Source: Perilla frutescens (taxonomy: Eukaryota > Streptophyta > Magnoliopsida > Lamiales > Lamiaceae). From it: a stretch of DNA of 64,000 nt. Positions 25,469 to 38,445 of this stretch are shown in pieces; the stretch's first letter is position 1, and the number at the start of each line of letters is the position of its first letter. A program made the translations under genes and the position numbers. The notes under the pieces are model-generated. The model saw only the letters and a list, made by a program, of their open reading frames with translations. It did no database searches and was not told where the DNA came from. The stretch covers positions 51,196,183 through 51,260,182 of the forward strand of contig BRKX01000011.1 of the NCBI GenBank assembly GCA_026008535.1, read 5' to 3'.

Positions 25469-27016
25469 TGATAAGTCCATTTATTTTGTGTTTTTATGGG
25501 CATTTTATTCGTTATAAATGTCCTTTTTAGTGTGTTTTGAGTCAAAAAGAACCAGGATGAGGTCATAGGGCATTTTGGGAGTCGAGTCTGGCGAAAGTTA
25601 TTCATGATTATCCAGTTGCTATAAATCGCATTTAGAGGCACATGGAACTTCTTCGGCATCTATCCTATATTCGGGAGGCAGAATGGACATATCAGAGATG
25701 GATGGAGTTGATTGTATGATGTCGTGCCCACATTGCTCGTACGGACTCGATAACAGGCCGGAATGGGCATTCGCAGAAAATTCGGGATTCAATTGAAGGA
25801 GATAGACATGAGGATAGCTGCATATCCGAAGAAGAGTTGGTGATAAGCTGGACTCTTTAGAGGCATTGCAATGAAGAGATAAGCTCAATCCCTAAAAAAT
25901 AGGGATTTGGTCAAACTTAAGCTTATCCAGATAGATCAGGGTGGGCACGCCGGTTCCGAAAATCCAGTAAAGACCCCAGTTTGTTGGGGAAACTCTAATT
26001 CGGAAATGTAACTATTTAAGCTACTTTATTTTCTGGAAACATAAGTTTGGATAGTCAGAAACACTGCTACAATTTCTATTTTCTGCATTTACTTTTTCGT
26101 ACACTGCTTGGCAGCAAGAAACAATCCATAGACCTTAAGCCTTTGAGATTTAGGATTATGCTTATAAACTCAACGTTTATGTTGAGCATTTTTGCGAATT
26201 AATTCAGTAAGTTCTCGTCTCTATTATGTCTTTCATTTCTGCTATTTTAATTATGTCTAGCATGCTTGGATAGACCCTTTTATTCTGGTGTTTGAACAAC
26301 GAAAATGGTTTGAATATAAATATGGCCTCGTGAGGCCAAAATAGGCATAGTAATGCATGATAGGTTTCTGTTGATTCTTGTGCCTTGTTCTACGTGAGTG
26401 TGTGTCTGAAATGTCCAATGTGGTTGATCACTCATTAGGTAAAGAGGGTACACCACTATTAATTGAATTGGCGTTTAGTGACTATGTGTTGATTCATATA
26501 GTAATAAGGGAATCAATGGGTTTTTGTGGGCACATGAGAAATCGGTAAACACAATAAACTTGAGTTTGTCTAGGGCATACTGCTATCTAATTGCTTACAT
26601 CTTTTAGAAGAATCTGAAGGTGGGTGATAGGTTAGGGGTTTACTTGACGAGGAATTGCTTTTAAACCTAAAATGAAAGGATAAATGAGGAGACGCAGAGA
26701 GGAATCCGGTCTTCATAACTAGATGATTTATCATGTATAAAAATCGGTGGGCCCATGATCAAGTTGTTTTATATTTAAACCAAATTCAAGTTCAAATGTC
26801 AGAACCTTTGTTATTTGATATCTTCTTTACTTTCTTTTTGCAGATTTAATTTAGTGTAGTGACAACACCAAAACCCCCCTTTTGTGACTGGTTACTAGAA
26901 GGTGAAATCATGACAGCTCTTTGTGGGATTGACCCCGGACTCATTAGTTGGCTACGCTCGCTGTGGGCACATGAGCATTATAAATTATTTTTGGAGCGCG
27001 AAATGATCATGCGTCA
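25469..27016 (+). repeat. Solo Athila LTR
   Basis: Starts TGATAAGTCCATTTATTTTG and follows the LTR at 6730-8329 along its whole length in inverted orientation, including GAGCGCGAAA near its end. No gag, pol or primer-binding site flanks it, so it is a solo LTR left by LTR-LTR recombination. The 3' limit (27009-27016) and target duplication are not clear; GCGTC occurs near both ends. It inserted into the GC-rich element. Confidence 0.85.
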
Positions 27017-28329
27017 CCGCACACATCATCGGAGACTCCAGCAAGGTACCCATCCCTAGCAACATGATAATCAATCATCCGACCACCAATTGTGCAGGCC
27101 AAGAAGTCATCTGAGAAAATCTTTTCTATGCCAAAGATGAAAAGCGTATTTCTTTGAAGAAAATGTCATCAAAATAAATGGAAGTCTTTTTAGATGATGA
27201 AAATGCTACTGTACATCACACTTGTGAATGTGGTTATAGCCAAGCTAAGGTTTGTATTTTTTAATCCGTCAGTGGCGGATGGCATAGACAGCAAAACATG
27301 AGAAATCATGTGTCAATTTTCCTCAAGTACTTAATATTAATTTATTTAAAAATGGATGTACATTTCCTGATATATTTGGAATACAAACTCACCAATGAAT
27401 CAAAGATGCAAAACCAAGGTTGGGAAACATTCAGTCTCTGTTGTTTTCTTTACACTGGCTTCGAGTGGACGAAAAAAATACTGGACAGAAAGTCCGCGGG
27501 CAGGGCCCGCCAACCCGCGGTCATTGGCAGGTGCGGGTAAAGCCTCAAGTTTTAGGCCCGCCAAGACCCACCCCGCCCCGTCAAAAGGCGGGCTTTCGAA
27601 GCCCGCGGCCCATCCCGGCCCCGTCATCCCGTTTTGACAGGTCTAATTTACAAAGTAACACCAAATATTTCATATTTATGTAAGGACATATTCATATGAT
27701 GTAAACTTTTAAATAGTCATTTTGATTTTATAAAAAATGTTTTTAGTCATCATTTAAAAAAAAATTCCTCTGTCATCCACCTTAATCATGCAATAATGTA
27801 AAATTATATGTATTTTTAGGTAATTAACCCTTTCTTATTTATTTTTTAAATCATTATATTGTATCGAATGCAATATACGAATCCACGCATTAGCGTCGGA
27901 TGAGCAAATTAAATTAATTTACAAAATTAAATTAATTCTATTTAATTTTAGAGTTCAATAATTCCATTTTAAGGTATATATTTATTTCAAAAAAATTAAT
28001 TATCAACTGTAGTGCACAAACTCATGCGTTAACATCGAGCGAGTGCACCATGTGAGACTCCGCATAAAAAAATAAATAAATTAAAAAATAAATTAATTCA
28101 ATTTAATTTTAGGGTTCACTAATTCTATTTTAGAGTATATATTTATTTCAAAAAAATTAATTATCGAGCGCAGTGCATGAGCCCACGCGCATTAGTGTCA
28201 GACGAGTACAACGAGCAAGACGTAGGATAAAAAAAATAAATTAATTCAAAAAATTAAATTAATTCAATTTAATTTCCGGGTTCACTAATTCGATTTTAGA
28301 ATATATATATTTATTTTAAAAAAATTAAT

Positions 28330-29546
28330 GTGGTGGGTTGGCTCAATGCTCTTTATTTATTTTTTGGGCCTAGCTTCTAAAGCCCATTAGCCTAACCTAA
28401 GCCCATTACCCTTATTACCACCCTTAACCCTAATTTTCCTAATTTGATTATCATTCTCTCTTTTTAACCTCTCGCGCCGTTTCATTTTCTCTTAAGCCTC
28501 ACAATATTCTCTCGAGTGTTCTAGAGAGCTCTGCTACTCTCTCTGAACTGTTGGTCGGAATCCTGTTCACCAGATTCCTAAGTGTTGTGAGTGTGAGAGC
28601 TTCAAGCCATTAACCACCTAAACCCCTTTGTGGTCTGAAGTTAGTTGTCGCTGGAAATGTTTTGCCCCCGACGGGAAAGATCTGAGCCGCCGTGTCCCTG
28701 AGACACATCTTTCCCACTTTCAAATCTTTGATTTTACCTTCTCTTGTTTTTATATTTCATATTCATTTATGTCTGTCTGATTCTTGATCTTCTAAGTCTC
28801 TGTTCTTCAGCCCAACACGCAGCCGCCATGCCCAAAGCTTTCCATATCTGGCAGATTCTTCACTTATTTAGAAGATTCTGAGTCGCAGATTCTGTACTTA
28901 TCATGCCCTAGTTGAGCCGACATAGCAACTTTCCTTGTAGAGCCGAGCATCCTTCTGGAAGCGTCAACTTGCCTTCTGCAGCTCCTCTTTCCTTCGGCGT
29001 CTAGGGTACATTGCTCCTGCTGTAGCTGGCGTTAGTTTCCCTTATGCCTAGTCTCCTCTCTTTCTCTTCTCAATCACTCTGGGGTTGTTGTGGGCACGAT
29101 CACAAATTTCTCCATCAGCTTTTGCTGGAATGGTGGGCGATTTTCGCCATGCTCGAGAGAGAGCTTTCAGTTGAGAAGTTGTTGCCCATCTTGGTATCAT
29201 TGGCACCCTTGTGCCCTCCAGAAGTGATTCTCCTTCCTCCTGCTGCCCCTTGTGCCCATTCTGGCTCTTTCCGACTTAAAAATAGAAAAAACAAAGGATA
29301 AAAGAATCGAGAAAAAGACACAAAAATACGAGAGAATTTGGACTTCTCAACTACTACTGACTATTTCTACTTGTGATCTGTGAACAGGATAGTAGATCTA
29401 AGAAGATAGGGTAGCAGACAGTGAAAGAGTGAAGAAGTCTAAGTGATTAAGTCTCTGCAGTTGTCTGGTTGCCTGAGAAACAGTGAAGGAGACCGACCGA
29501 TCGGGAAACAAGAATGTGTAAACTCGGTTAGCCTTGATACCCAATA
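28330..29546 (+). repeat. 5' LTR of copia element 2
   Basis: 1217 bp, TGTGGTGG...CCAATA. It is about 530 bp longer than its partner: the stretch about 28811-29350 has no counterpart in the 3' LTR. Confidence 0.92.
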
Positions 29547-29547
29547 G

Positions 29548-29560
29548 TGGTATCAGACCA
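29548..29560 (+). other. Primer-binding site of copia element 2
   Basis: TGGTATCAGACC one base after the LTR end; initiator tRNA-Met type site. Confidence 0.85.
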
Positions 29561-30322
29561 TGGGGACCTAGCCGGGGCACCCTCCGACCGCATCTCCGAC
29601 ACCCTACCACCGTCAGGCCGCGCTGATTCACCTCCGACGGGCAAGGACTTAAGTAAGTCCGGCCTCACCCCTGCCTGGGAGAGTCGGCTCTGGTAAAGAT
29701 GCTGAAACCCTAGCTTTTGTGTGGTATCTTGCGATCCTTGCCTTTGCTTCCGTATTTTCTATTTTTTTGTGATCTCTGTGAGGGTTTTCTTGGCCTACCT
29801 TCTTGTGAACCCTTGGTATTCAACACATGTACTACCCCTTGCTTATGGTCCAGTTCATCTGGATTCCCCTTTGGGTCTCCTCGTGCGAGTAGCCTGGATA
29901 GCAGGGATAGTGGAGGGTTCATTGGAAGCATTTGGGTGTTCCTGCTGGTTTTGTTGTTATTTTTTACTTGTGTGACTTCCTGATCTAGTGGTTTCCCAGT
30001 TATTCCCTGCCCTATGAGGGTTTTTGTTGTGTTGTTGGTAGAAATATGTTGAAACTCAGTGGTTTTATGAGTTTTTGAAGATCTGACTCTGTTTTCTGGT
30101 CAGTTGTTGTTGAAAAACAAGCTAGAGGTTGTCCTGAGTGAATCCTTGCTCCACAGATAAATCTGTGCTGAGAACTAGGCTAGCCTCAGCACTTTATTCC
30201 TCTTGATTGTTTATTTTTCCTGCCTAGAAAGGCAAATTTCTATTTTCTGGGTGTCCTGCTGTGTTGTTGGGCTGTTTATTGGCTTTTTGCTTTCTCTACT
30301 GCCTCTGTGATTGCATTTAATC

Positions 30323-33300
30323 ATGAATAATGTGCATATGGTGCCTTTTAATGGAAGAGATGATTTTCAAGACTGGAAAACTAAAATTGAATGCATTTTG
30401 GTTAAAGAAAAAGTGCATAAATCCATTTTTACAAAAATTGATGATTCTGTGGATGATGAAAAGCTGCATGATATGAATGATAGAGCTAGGGCCACTATTT
30501 TGTTGAATTTATGCAGTACTGTTGTCAGAAAGATTTCTCATCACAAATGTGCAAAGAACTGTGGGATAATCTGATTTCCTTATATACTGTTAAATCTGAA
30601 GAGTCTGCATGGTTCTGCAAAATTAGTTTATGTCTTTTCAAATGGATGCCTCAAAAGATGTTGATGCCAATATGGATGTTTTCTATAAATTGCTCCAAGA
30701 GTTAAAACTTGTTGGTGATGATTCTCTTGAAAAATATGCTCTTCAAATCCTGTTAGGGTCTATTCCTGAGTCTTTTGCTGAAGTAAAGTCTGCATTGAAA
30801 TATGGTGGGTCTAAAGTGACTTGTGATATGATTGTTACTGGCTTAAAGGCAAAAGAAAGTGAGATTAAAAAATTAAAAACCCAGCCCCTGCATGGTGAAA
30901 TCATGTATGTTAACATGGATAATAATAGAAATCCTCATCACAGTTTTAATAAACCTTTAAATCTTGAAAATCCAAGTGTTTTGGCTGTTGAAAGACATAG
31001 AAGAGAAAGGCAGATTGATGACCCTCAAAATCAAAATCAAAATCATTTTCAAAATCAAAATGTTGATCAAAAGCCTAGAAAAACTTGCTGGAATTGTGGA
31101 AAACCTGGACATTTTTCAAATAGATGCAAACAACCTAAAAGAAATAAAGTTTTTGTGAATTATGAGCCTAAATAGCATGCTAATAATGTGTATGAGGATG
31201 ATGGCATTTATATGGTGCGTGATACTTATGATTTTCAGTTCATAAATTATACTAATGATGTGTCCAAAAATGTGCATAATAATGAATGGCTTATTGATTC
31301 TGAATGCACTTTTCATGTCACTCCTTTTAAACACATGTTTCATAACCTGCACTATATGTATTCTGGTCATGTTGCTCTTGTTGATGGTCAAAATTGTGAG
31401 ATACAAGGGAGGGGTGATATCTGTCTGAAATTTGAAAATGGAAGCATGCTTACTTTAAGTGATGTCAGATATGTGCCTAAATTGAAATTTAGTTTGTTGT
31501 CTGTGTCCAAGATTGCTGACAAAATGCTTGATGGTTCTGTGAATTACCTGAGGTTTAAATTTGAAAAGGATTCTATGCTTTATTTCAATGCACCTAGAAA
31601 AGGTGATTTATATGTTGTTCAAGCTGAATCTGTGCCATTGTCTGTTGCTAATATGGTCCAAGAGGACAAAACTGCTTTGTGGCATGCTAGACTAGGGCAC
31701 ATGAGTAACAAAGCCTTGAAATCCTGCATAAGTCTGGTGCTTTTGGCAAAGATAAAGTAACTAGCATATCTTTCTATGAACCATGTATGATGGGAAAACA
31801 TCATAAAGTGCCTTTTCCTGTTTCTGTGCCTTATCCTGAGAAGCATGTTAGTACTGAAATTCTTGAATATCTGCATGCTGATGTCTGGGGCCCAGCTAAA
31901 GAGCCCACTCATGGTGGAAACATGTTTTTCTTGTTTGTTATTTGATGATTTCTCATGAGCTGTTGAAATCCAAAATCAAACTAAAAAGAAAATTAAATGC
32001 CTCAGAACTGATAATGGTCTTGAATTATGTAACCATGTTATGGATAATTGGTGTTCTCAAAGAGGTATAAAAAGGCATAAATTTGTTCCATATACTCCAC
32101 AGCAAAATGGAGTTGCTGAAAGAATGAATAGGACTCTTCTTAAGAAAGTTAGAAGCCTGTTTATTGCATCTGGATTAGACAAATATTTCTGGGGTGAAGC
32201 CCTTATGACTGCATCATATTTGATTAACAGATCTCCTTCTATTCCTTTGCTTGGTAAATTACCTGAATCTGTTTTCTTAAATAAGCTTGTTTGCCTGAAT
32301 AACTTGAGAATTTTTTGTTGTGCTGCATATGTGCATCAGAAATTGATAAGCTTGAACCTAGGGTAAAAAAGTGTGTTTTTCTGGGATACTCTGAAGGTGT
32401 GAAGGGTTACAGACTCTGGGATAAGAGTGTGCCTGGTTTTAAAACTTGCATTAGCAAAGATGTTTTATTTAATGAGCAAGATTTTCCCTGTCAACCTGAA
32501 TCCTCATACTCTGCTGCTCCAAGTGAGGGGGAGAAATTGAATAACATGAATCAGAATATGTATGACTTTATGTTTTCTCGTGTTGTTCCTAATGAGGTGG
32601 ATGATATAACCTCTGTGATGCCTGAACTTGTGAATAATGATGTTCTTGTTTCTGATAATCTTGATTCTGTGTCTAATCATGAGACAAGTGATGAACCCAC
32701 TAATAATATGACTGTGTCAGATTCTGAAACTAGTTCTAGTTCTGAGAATGAGCATGAAACTATACCTGAACCTGTGAACTTGAATAATTATCAACTTGTT
32801 AGAGATAGGCCAAGAAGGAATATGAGATTGTCTGCTAGATATGATGATTATAACCTATCTCTATATGCTTTTAATGTGTTCAGCAATGTTGATAAGTTTG
32901 AGCCTAATACCTATACTAAAGCTGTGAATTCCCATGAATCTGATAAATAGCTTGTTGCTATGAACTGTGAAATCAAATCCTTGCATGATAACAATACTTG
33001 GGTGCTTGTTGAAAAACCTGATAACTGCTCTGTTGTTGAATGCAAGTGGTTGTTTAAAATAAAATAAGAAATTGATAATATGAGATACAAAGCCAGATTA
33101 GTTGCACAGGGTTTCACATAGAAAGAAGGCATTGATTACAATGAAATTTTTGCTCATGTGGTTAAATTTACCACTGTGAGAATTATGCTTGCTCTTGTGG
33201 CTCATTTTAATTAGGAACTTAAGCAAATGGATGTGACAACTGCTTTTTTGCATGGTGAGCTTGAGAATGACATTTATATGCATCAACCTGAGGGCTTTGT

Positions 33301-34452
33301 TGATAAAACATTCCCTAATCATGTTTGCTTACTTAAGAAGTCTATGTATGTTCTGAAACAGTCTCCAAGGTAGTGGAATATAAAATTTGATAAATGTATG
33401 CAAAGCATGAACTTTACTAGAAGAAAATTTGATCATTGCTTGTATTACATGCAATCTGATGTGCCTATGTTTCTGCTGCTTTATGTGGATGACATGCTCC
33501 TGATTAGCCCTTGTCTGAAAACTGTGAAGCATGTGCAAAGTTGTCTCTGTGTTAATTTTGATATGAAAGATCTTGGTAATGCTAGAAAAATCCTTGGCAT
33601 GAACATTGACAGAAACAAAGAAAAACATACACTTGTGTTACATCAAACTGCTTATGTTAATCAAGTATTGAAAAAGTTTAACATGGAAAATTGTAAACCT
33701 GTTTCTTACCCCTTGCATCTCATTTCATGTTGAGTAAAGATCAATCTCCTAAGAATGAATCTAAAATAAATGATATGCAAGATATCCCATATGCTAATGC
33801 CATTGGTTCTGTTATGTACCTAATGATTAGCACTAGACCTGACATTGCTTATGATGTTTCCTGTCTGAGTAGATACATGGCTAATCCTGGGTTACCTCAC
33901 TGGGAAGCACTAAAGTGGCTTCTCAGATACTTGAAATCCACTATGAATAGTGGTCTGACCTTCTCAAAGGCAGTTGATGGTGTTAAATGTGTGGGGTATG
34001 TTGACTCAAACTATGCTAATGATAGAGATCAAAGAAAGTCAACTACCTCTTATGTGTTTACTCTATATGGTGCATGTATTAGTTAGAAATCTCAATTGCA
34101 GAGTATTGTTGCCTTATCCTCTACTGAATCAGAATATATTGCTGCTACTGAGGCTGTGAAGGAAGCCATTTGGCTTAATGGTGTGCTATCTGAGATCAAA
34201 TTTATTGATGATAAAACTTTTATTTATTCTGATAGCCAGTCCGCAATACAATTGTGCAACAATCCTATTTTTCATGATAGAACAAAGCACATTGATGTGA
34301 GATTCCGTTTCATTTAAGATATTGTGGAAAAAGGTGATGTATTGCTGGATAAAATCCTATCTGGATTCAACCCTGCAAATATGGGCACTAAGTTTCTTCT
34401 AGTTGCAAAGCTGGTGGCTTGCAAGAAATCCTTGAATATGGATCTGGGTTGA
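30323..34452 (+). pseudogene. Copia element 2 gag-pol polyprotein, decayed
   Basis: Starts at the ATG at 30323 (MNNVHMVPFNGRDDF). Gag with a CCHC knuckle CWNCGKPGHFSNRC at about 31085-31130; protease with DSEC in place of DSGC near 31300; gag-pre-integrase WHARLGH near 31680; integrase with YTPQQNGVAE near 32090-32120; reverse transcriptase YVDD near 33480; RNase H from about 33820 to 34320. Stops and frameshifts are frequent, for example the stop after gag near 31173, near 31758, near 32949, 33121-33123 and 34084-34086. It is not functional. Confidence 0.92.
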
Positions 34453-34767
34453 ATTCTGTTATGTGATTATGATGGTATTCCAGGCTTAGTGCCTGGATAT
34501 CTTACCTGCCTCTGAGGGCACCTTGGATTATGGTTATTCTTACCCTATTGGTTCAATGCTATGTTGCAAATTATTCAAGGAAAGTCAGTGCATGACTTGA
34601 GATGGCTTGCTGAAATTAGGTTGGTCTCTAGTGTTGAGACTGAGATTAATACGCATAATATTTATCTCTCCCTCTCTTATCATGTATGTGTGATAGGTAA
34701 GAGTTAAAAGGCAATGATGATAAACCCAGTTGTTGGTATGCACTTTCCGGGTGACATAAAGACCAAT

Positions 34768-34783
34768 AGGCTAAAGGTGGATA
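34768..34783 (+). other. Polypurine-tract region of copia element 2
   Basis: AGGCTAAAGGTGGATA directly precedes the 3' LTR; purine-rich, though less clean than usual. Confidence 0.5.
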
Positions 34784-35470
34784 TGTGGTGGGTTGGCCCA
34801 ATGCTCTTTATTTATTTTTTGGGCCCAGCTTCTAAAGCGCATTAGCCTAATCTAAGCCCATTACCCTTATTACCCCCCTTAACCCTAATTTTCCTAATCT
34901 GATTATCATTCTCTCTTCTTAACCTCTCGCGCCATTTCATTTTCACTTAAGCCTCACAATATTATCTCGAGTGTTCTAGAGAGCTCTGCTATTCTCTCTG
35001 AACTATTGGCCGGAATCCTGTTCACCGAATTTCTGAGTACTGTGAGTGTGAGAGCTTCAAGCCATTAACTACCTAAACCCCTTTGTGGTCTGAAGTCAAT
35101 TATCGCCGAAAATGTTGCGCCCCCCGACGGGAAAGATCTTAGCCGCCGTGTTCTTGAGACACATCTTTCCCACTTTCAAATCTCTGATTTTACCTTCTCT
35201 TATTTTTCTATTTCATATTAATTTATGTCTATCTGATTCTTGATCTTCTAACTCTCTATTCTTCTAAGATTATACTGCTGCTGACTATTTCTACTTGTGA
35301 TCTGTGAACAGGATAGTAGATCTAAGAAGATAGAGTAGCAGACAGTGAAAGAGTGAAGAAGTCTAAGTGATTAAGCCTCTAAAGTTGTCTGGTTGCCTGA
35401 GCAACAATGAACGAGACCGACCGGTCAGGAAACAAGAATGTGTAAACCCGGCTAGGCTTGATACCCAACA
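34784..35470 (+). repeat. 3' LTR of copia element 2
   Basis: 687 bp, TGTGGTGG...CCAACA. It lacks the central 530 bp of the 5' LTR; CTTCT occurs at both edges of the missing part. Confidence 0.92.
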
Positions 35471-35965
35471 ATTAATTATCAAGAATAGTGCACGAGCCTA
35501 CGCGTTAGCGTCGGATGAGTGCACTTCACAAGACATCGTATAAAAAAAATTAAATTAATTCAAATAAATTAAATATATCTTTGTAAAAAAATTAAAAAAT
35601 TAAAAAATTAGAAAGTGAAAAAAAACTAGAAAAAAAAAAGGAAAATGGGTGGAAAGGGGGCCGCTAAAAAAGAAAATCTAAAAGAAAAGAAAAAGAGTAT
35701 GATGACCAACTCATGCAAATAGAGATCCGTCTAACGTAAGAAATCCGCTAGACGATCTCACACAGGTGTGCATATTCTAAATATTAAGTACTCACCTTCT
35801 TTAATCAATTTGATTCTCAAAGCTCAAGATGACAAGTAAAAATGTTCGGTATATTTAGAGGGTATATATTAGAGAATTAAAGCCTTAAGAATATATATAA
35901 ATAAATTACAATTATCCACATTTCGAGCCAAGCTCATTCACTAAACTACGACATGAGTTATTTTT

Positions 35966-36150
35966 AGGGTTGATTGTAAATTAAATCACAACTTTTCATC
36001 CTCTTTGTAAATTGAACAACACTTTTAAAATGTTGCAATAATAACACCACCTTTCAATTTGTAGCAATTTAAACATGATTCAAATTTTCCGGCCACCGGA
36101 AATATGATGTGGACTTTTTTTTCCATGTGTACATTTTATTAATATATTTT
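35966..36150 (+). repeat. Left terminal inverted repeat of the MULE
   Basis: About 180 bp matching the complement of 48590-48771 with scattered substitutions. Includes CCGGCCACCGGAAAT (near 36090) and GATGTGGACTTTTTTTTCC. Confidence 0.85.
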
Positions 36151-37456
36151 TTTATATACACGTATTTTTTTCAACATGTATATATTATTGATTTTTTTCC
36201 ACATGGATTTTACAAAAAAATAAAAAATTACCTCCAAAACATTTAAAACTCATAATTAAAACTGAAAATTCCTAAACATTTAAAACACGTACTTAAAATT
36301 GAAAATACATAGTTCAAATACTCCAAAATTGATAATAACTTCAAATATATTCATCATTGATTCTTGTCGCACCTTCATCAATCCACAAGTTTGAAAAAAA
36401 ACACCCAACACTTCACCAATCCATAAATTAGTTCAAAACAAATTTACGGCACCACCACTTTCTAGACAAAAATATATTGACAAAAATTTGAAGTCTTGGG
36501 TTATCTAGACGCCACTTTCCTATATATGCTTGAAAAGCACCCCCTACATGTCCTAAAGTTGATCTAGCACCGCGACCTCTTGAGCCACCTCGACCTCTAC
36601 TCCCTCATTGACTTCTTGAATGAAACATGGTTCAAATATAGAGTTCAAGTGTCGAACTCTTTTATCACCAGGCATATACAAATTAAAATAAAAGTAACCA
36701 ATCAAACACCATTAAAAAATATTCTTGAACAAGAATTGAGTAGAATAGGACTTTTATACCATTGCGTAAATGTTTCCAGTTCCCTCAAATCGCATAACAC
36801 CAAAGCCTGATTTTACCTACATCACCAAATCAAATACACAAGTAAAACTCATCTGAATTGAACAAAAAAATAAGAACTAAAAGTTATATTTTTTCAAGTT
36901 ATATCACCAATCGCTTCTTTCTTAAAGTTTGTATATTTCGATGTGGTTGTTGGTTTGGATTGGAGGGTTGTGATGCTCTCTTTCTCAGGTTTAGTTTCTA
37001 CACATGTTCATTTGTTGTTGCATCTTTTCGTGGCCTTCCCCTTTTGACCTGTAACAATACATTTGAAGAAGTTGTGTGATAATTGAAACAATATTACAAA
37101 ATTAGAGCTTACTCTTGTATTCGATTGTATGTTAACTGCTTCATTTTTACAAGTTCATTTGTTATGCCCAACTTGTAAACAACATCGGCATGTTATCTGC
37201 ATTCCAAATCGATGAAGTTTGGTTCGACCCAAGCATTCTTTTTCCTCAACACCACTTCTTTTTTTTTCTTCGATCGCCCAAGCATCCGTCGCACTAAAGG
37301 CCGTAAAACAAGATAACCATCCACGAGAGGCCACATGCTTGGACCATTAGTTGGTTCTATTCCATATATGTATGCCTCAATGAGTCAATGTACTTCATCA
37401 CCGTATAACACTCGAAAAACAAAGTCTGATGGATCTGCCCTTAGGAATGTAATTGC

Positions 37457-38445
37457 TAGAGGTGAGCGTTCGGTCTATTCAGTCGGTTTCGGTCCGAAAA
37501 CCCCAAAACTAAATAGACCAAATTTTTTAGGGACGAGGAACGAACCGAACCGAACTGTAATTAGGACCGAGCTGGAACCGAACCGTTAATTTTGGTTTGG
37601 TTTTGGGTTTTTTTTACGGAACAGAAATTTTGGCTGACTTTAACAAATAAAATTGTATCAAATAATTTCCTAAATAATAAACAAAAATTCACAAATCCAC
37701 AACAATCATAGTAATGAAACCAAATAAAAACATCCAACAAATAAAAACATCATAATTATCCAATAAAAACATCCACAATGGGAACTACGTCGTGGTGTCA
37801 TCGTCATTGGTGGATTTAGGAGGTGACGAATGATGTGTAGGAGTTGGGATTGCTGTTGCAATACAGACGAGATGCGTATGAAAAAGAGATAAGAATGGGG
37901 TGAATGGGAACGACATCGTGCTGTCGTCATCAGCGGCGGGTTTGGGAGGTGATGTTGATGAATGATGTGAATGGGAGTCGAGGTTGCTGCTGCAGTGCAG
38001 ACGAGAGGCGCACGAGAGAGAGATGAAGCTGAGGTGAATGGGAACGGCGTCATGCTATTGTCGTCGTCGGCAGGTTTCGGAGATGATGACTGGTGAAAGA
38101 AGAAGGGAAGAGTGGAAGACTGAGTAGTGAACAGTGAACTGTGAGTGTGTGAAATCTTAGAAGCGGCGGGTTTGAAGACTGAAGTGTTTCTAAGTGACAA
38201 ACCCTAGTCATTAGTCAATATTCATACTGTACATACAAAATTTAAAAAATATATTTTAAAAAAGCTATATATCTATATTTTTTCGGTCAGTTCAAGCTTT
38301 TTTTTCCAGACCGACCGAGAATTGAGGACTAAAATATTTTATAAAAAACGAACCGAATCGGAAACCTAAGAAATCGGACCAAATAAACCAAATTGTACTC
38401 GGTTTGGTTCGGTTTTCGGTTTATACGGATCCTTGATCACCCCTT
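37457..38445. mobile_element. hAT-type non-autonomous element
   Basis: 989 bp with imperfect inverted ends (TAGAGGTGAGCG and, complemented, AAGGGGTGATCA), flanked by the 8-bp duplication GTAATTGC (37449-37456 and 38446-38453), the hAT hallmark. Both sub-ends are packed with CCGAAC/TTCGGTT words. The interior (about 37760-38200) holds roughly two tandem copies of a 125-bp segment. Inserted just after the SWIM motif of the MULE transposase. Confidence 0.88.

Larger units (their letters stand above)
19778..27645. mobile_element. GC-rich inverted-repeat DNA element (hAT-like), split twice
   Basis: The ends are inverted copies: TGGGCCTGTCAAAATGGG on the left and, on the complement of the right end, TAGACCTGTCAAAACGGG. 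Only transitions separate them. The left end is split after its first ten bases by a copia element (19788-25131); the left arm resumes at 25132. A solo Athila LTR (25469-27016) splits the interior, and the right arm ends at 27645. Without the insertions it is roughly 1 kb. Both arms are rich in GGGC/GCCC words, unlike the surrounding AT-rich DNA, and a long (TA)n run lies at 25303-25340. No clear target duplication remains. Terminal pattern resembles non-autonomous hAT elements; class is inferred. Confidence 0.65.
28330..35470 (+). mobile_element. Ty1/copia retrotransposon 2, complete but decayed
   Basis: LTRs at 28330-29546 and 34784-35470 are flanked by the 5-bp duplication ATTAA (28325-28329 and 35471-35475). 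Coding strand is plus. The RNase H phrase TKHIDVRFRFI and a CCHC gag knuckle fit the Tnt1/Tork-like copia group, inferred from remembered family motifs. The interval 29561-30322 between primer site and gag is untranslated leader. Confidence 0.95.
27840..35780 (+). repeat. Array of about 150-bp units with a hairpin tail (copy 2), split by copia 2
   Basis: Units near 27840, 27985 and 28145 are continued at 35471 after the copia element at 28330-35470. The purine-rich tail and the CGTCTAACG hairpin follow at about 35600-35780. Same structure as 14690-15930. The stretch 35781-35965 shows no feature. Confidence 0.75.

Noticed and set aside
27395..27690. Overlapping frames of 75-87 residues rich in Gly, Ala and Pro
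   Set aside because: They follow from the GGGC-rich arm of the inverted-repeat element.
36580..37080. Possible independent gene in frames of 73-76 residues
   Set aside because: The region is the 3' flank of the MULE transposase; no domain was recognised and the frames are short.
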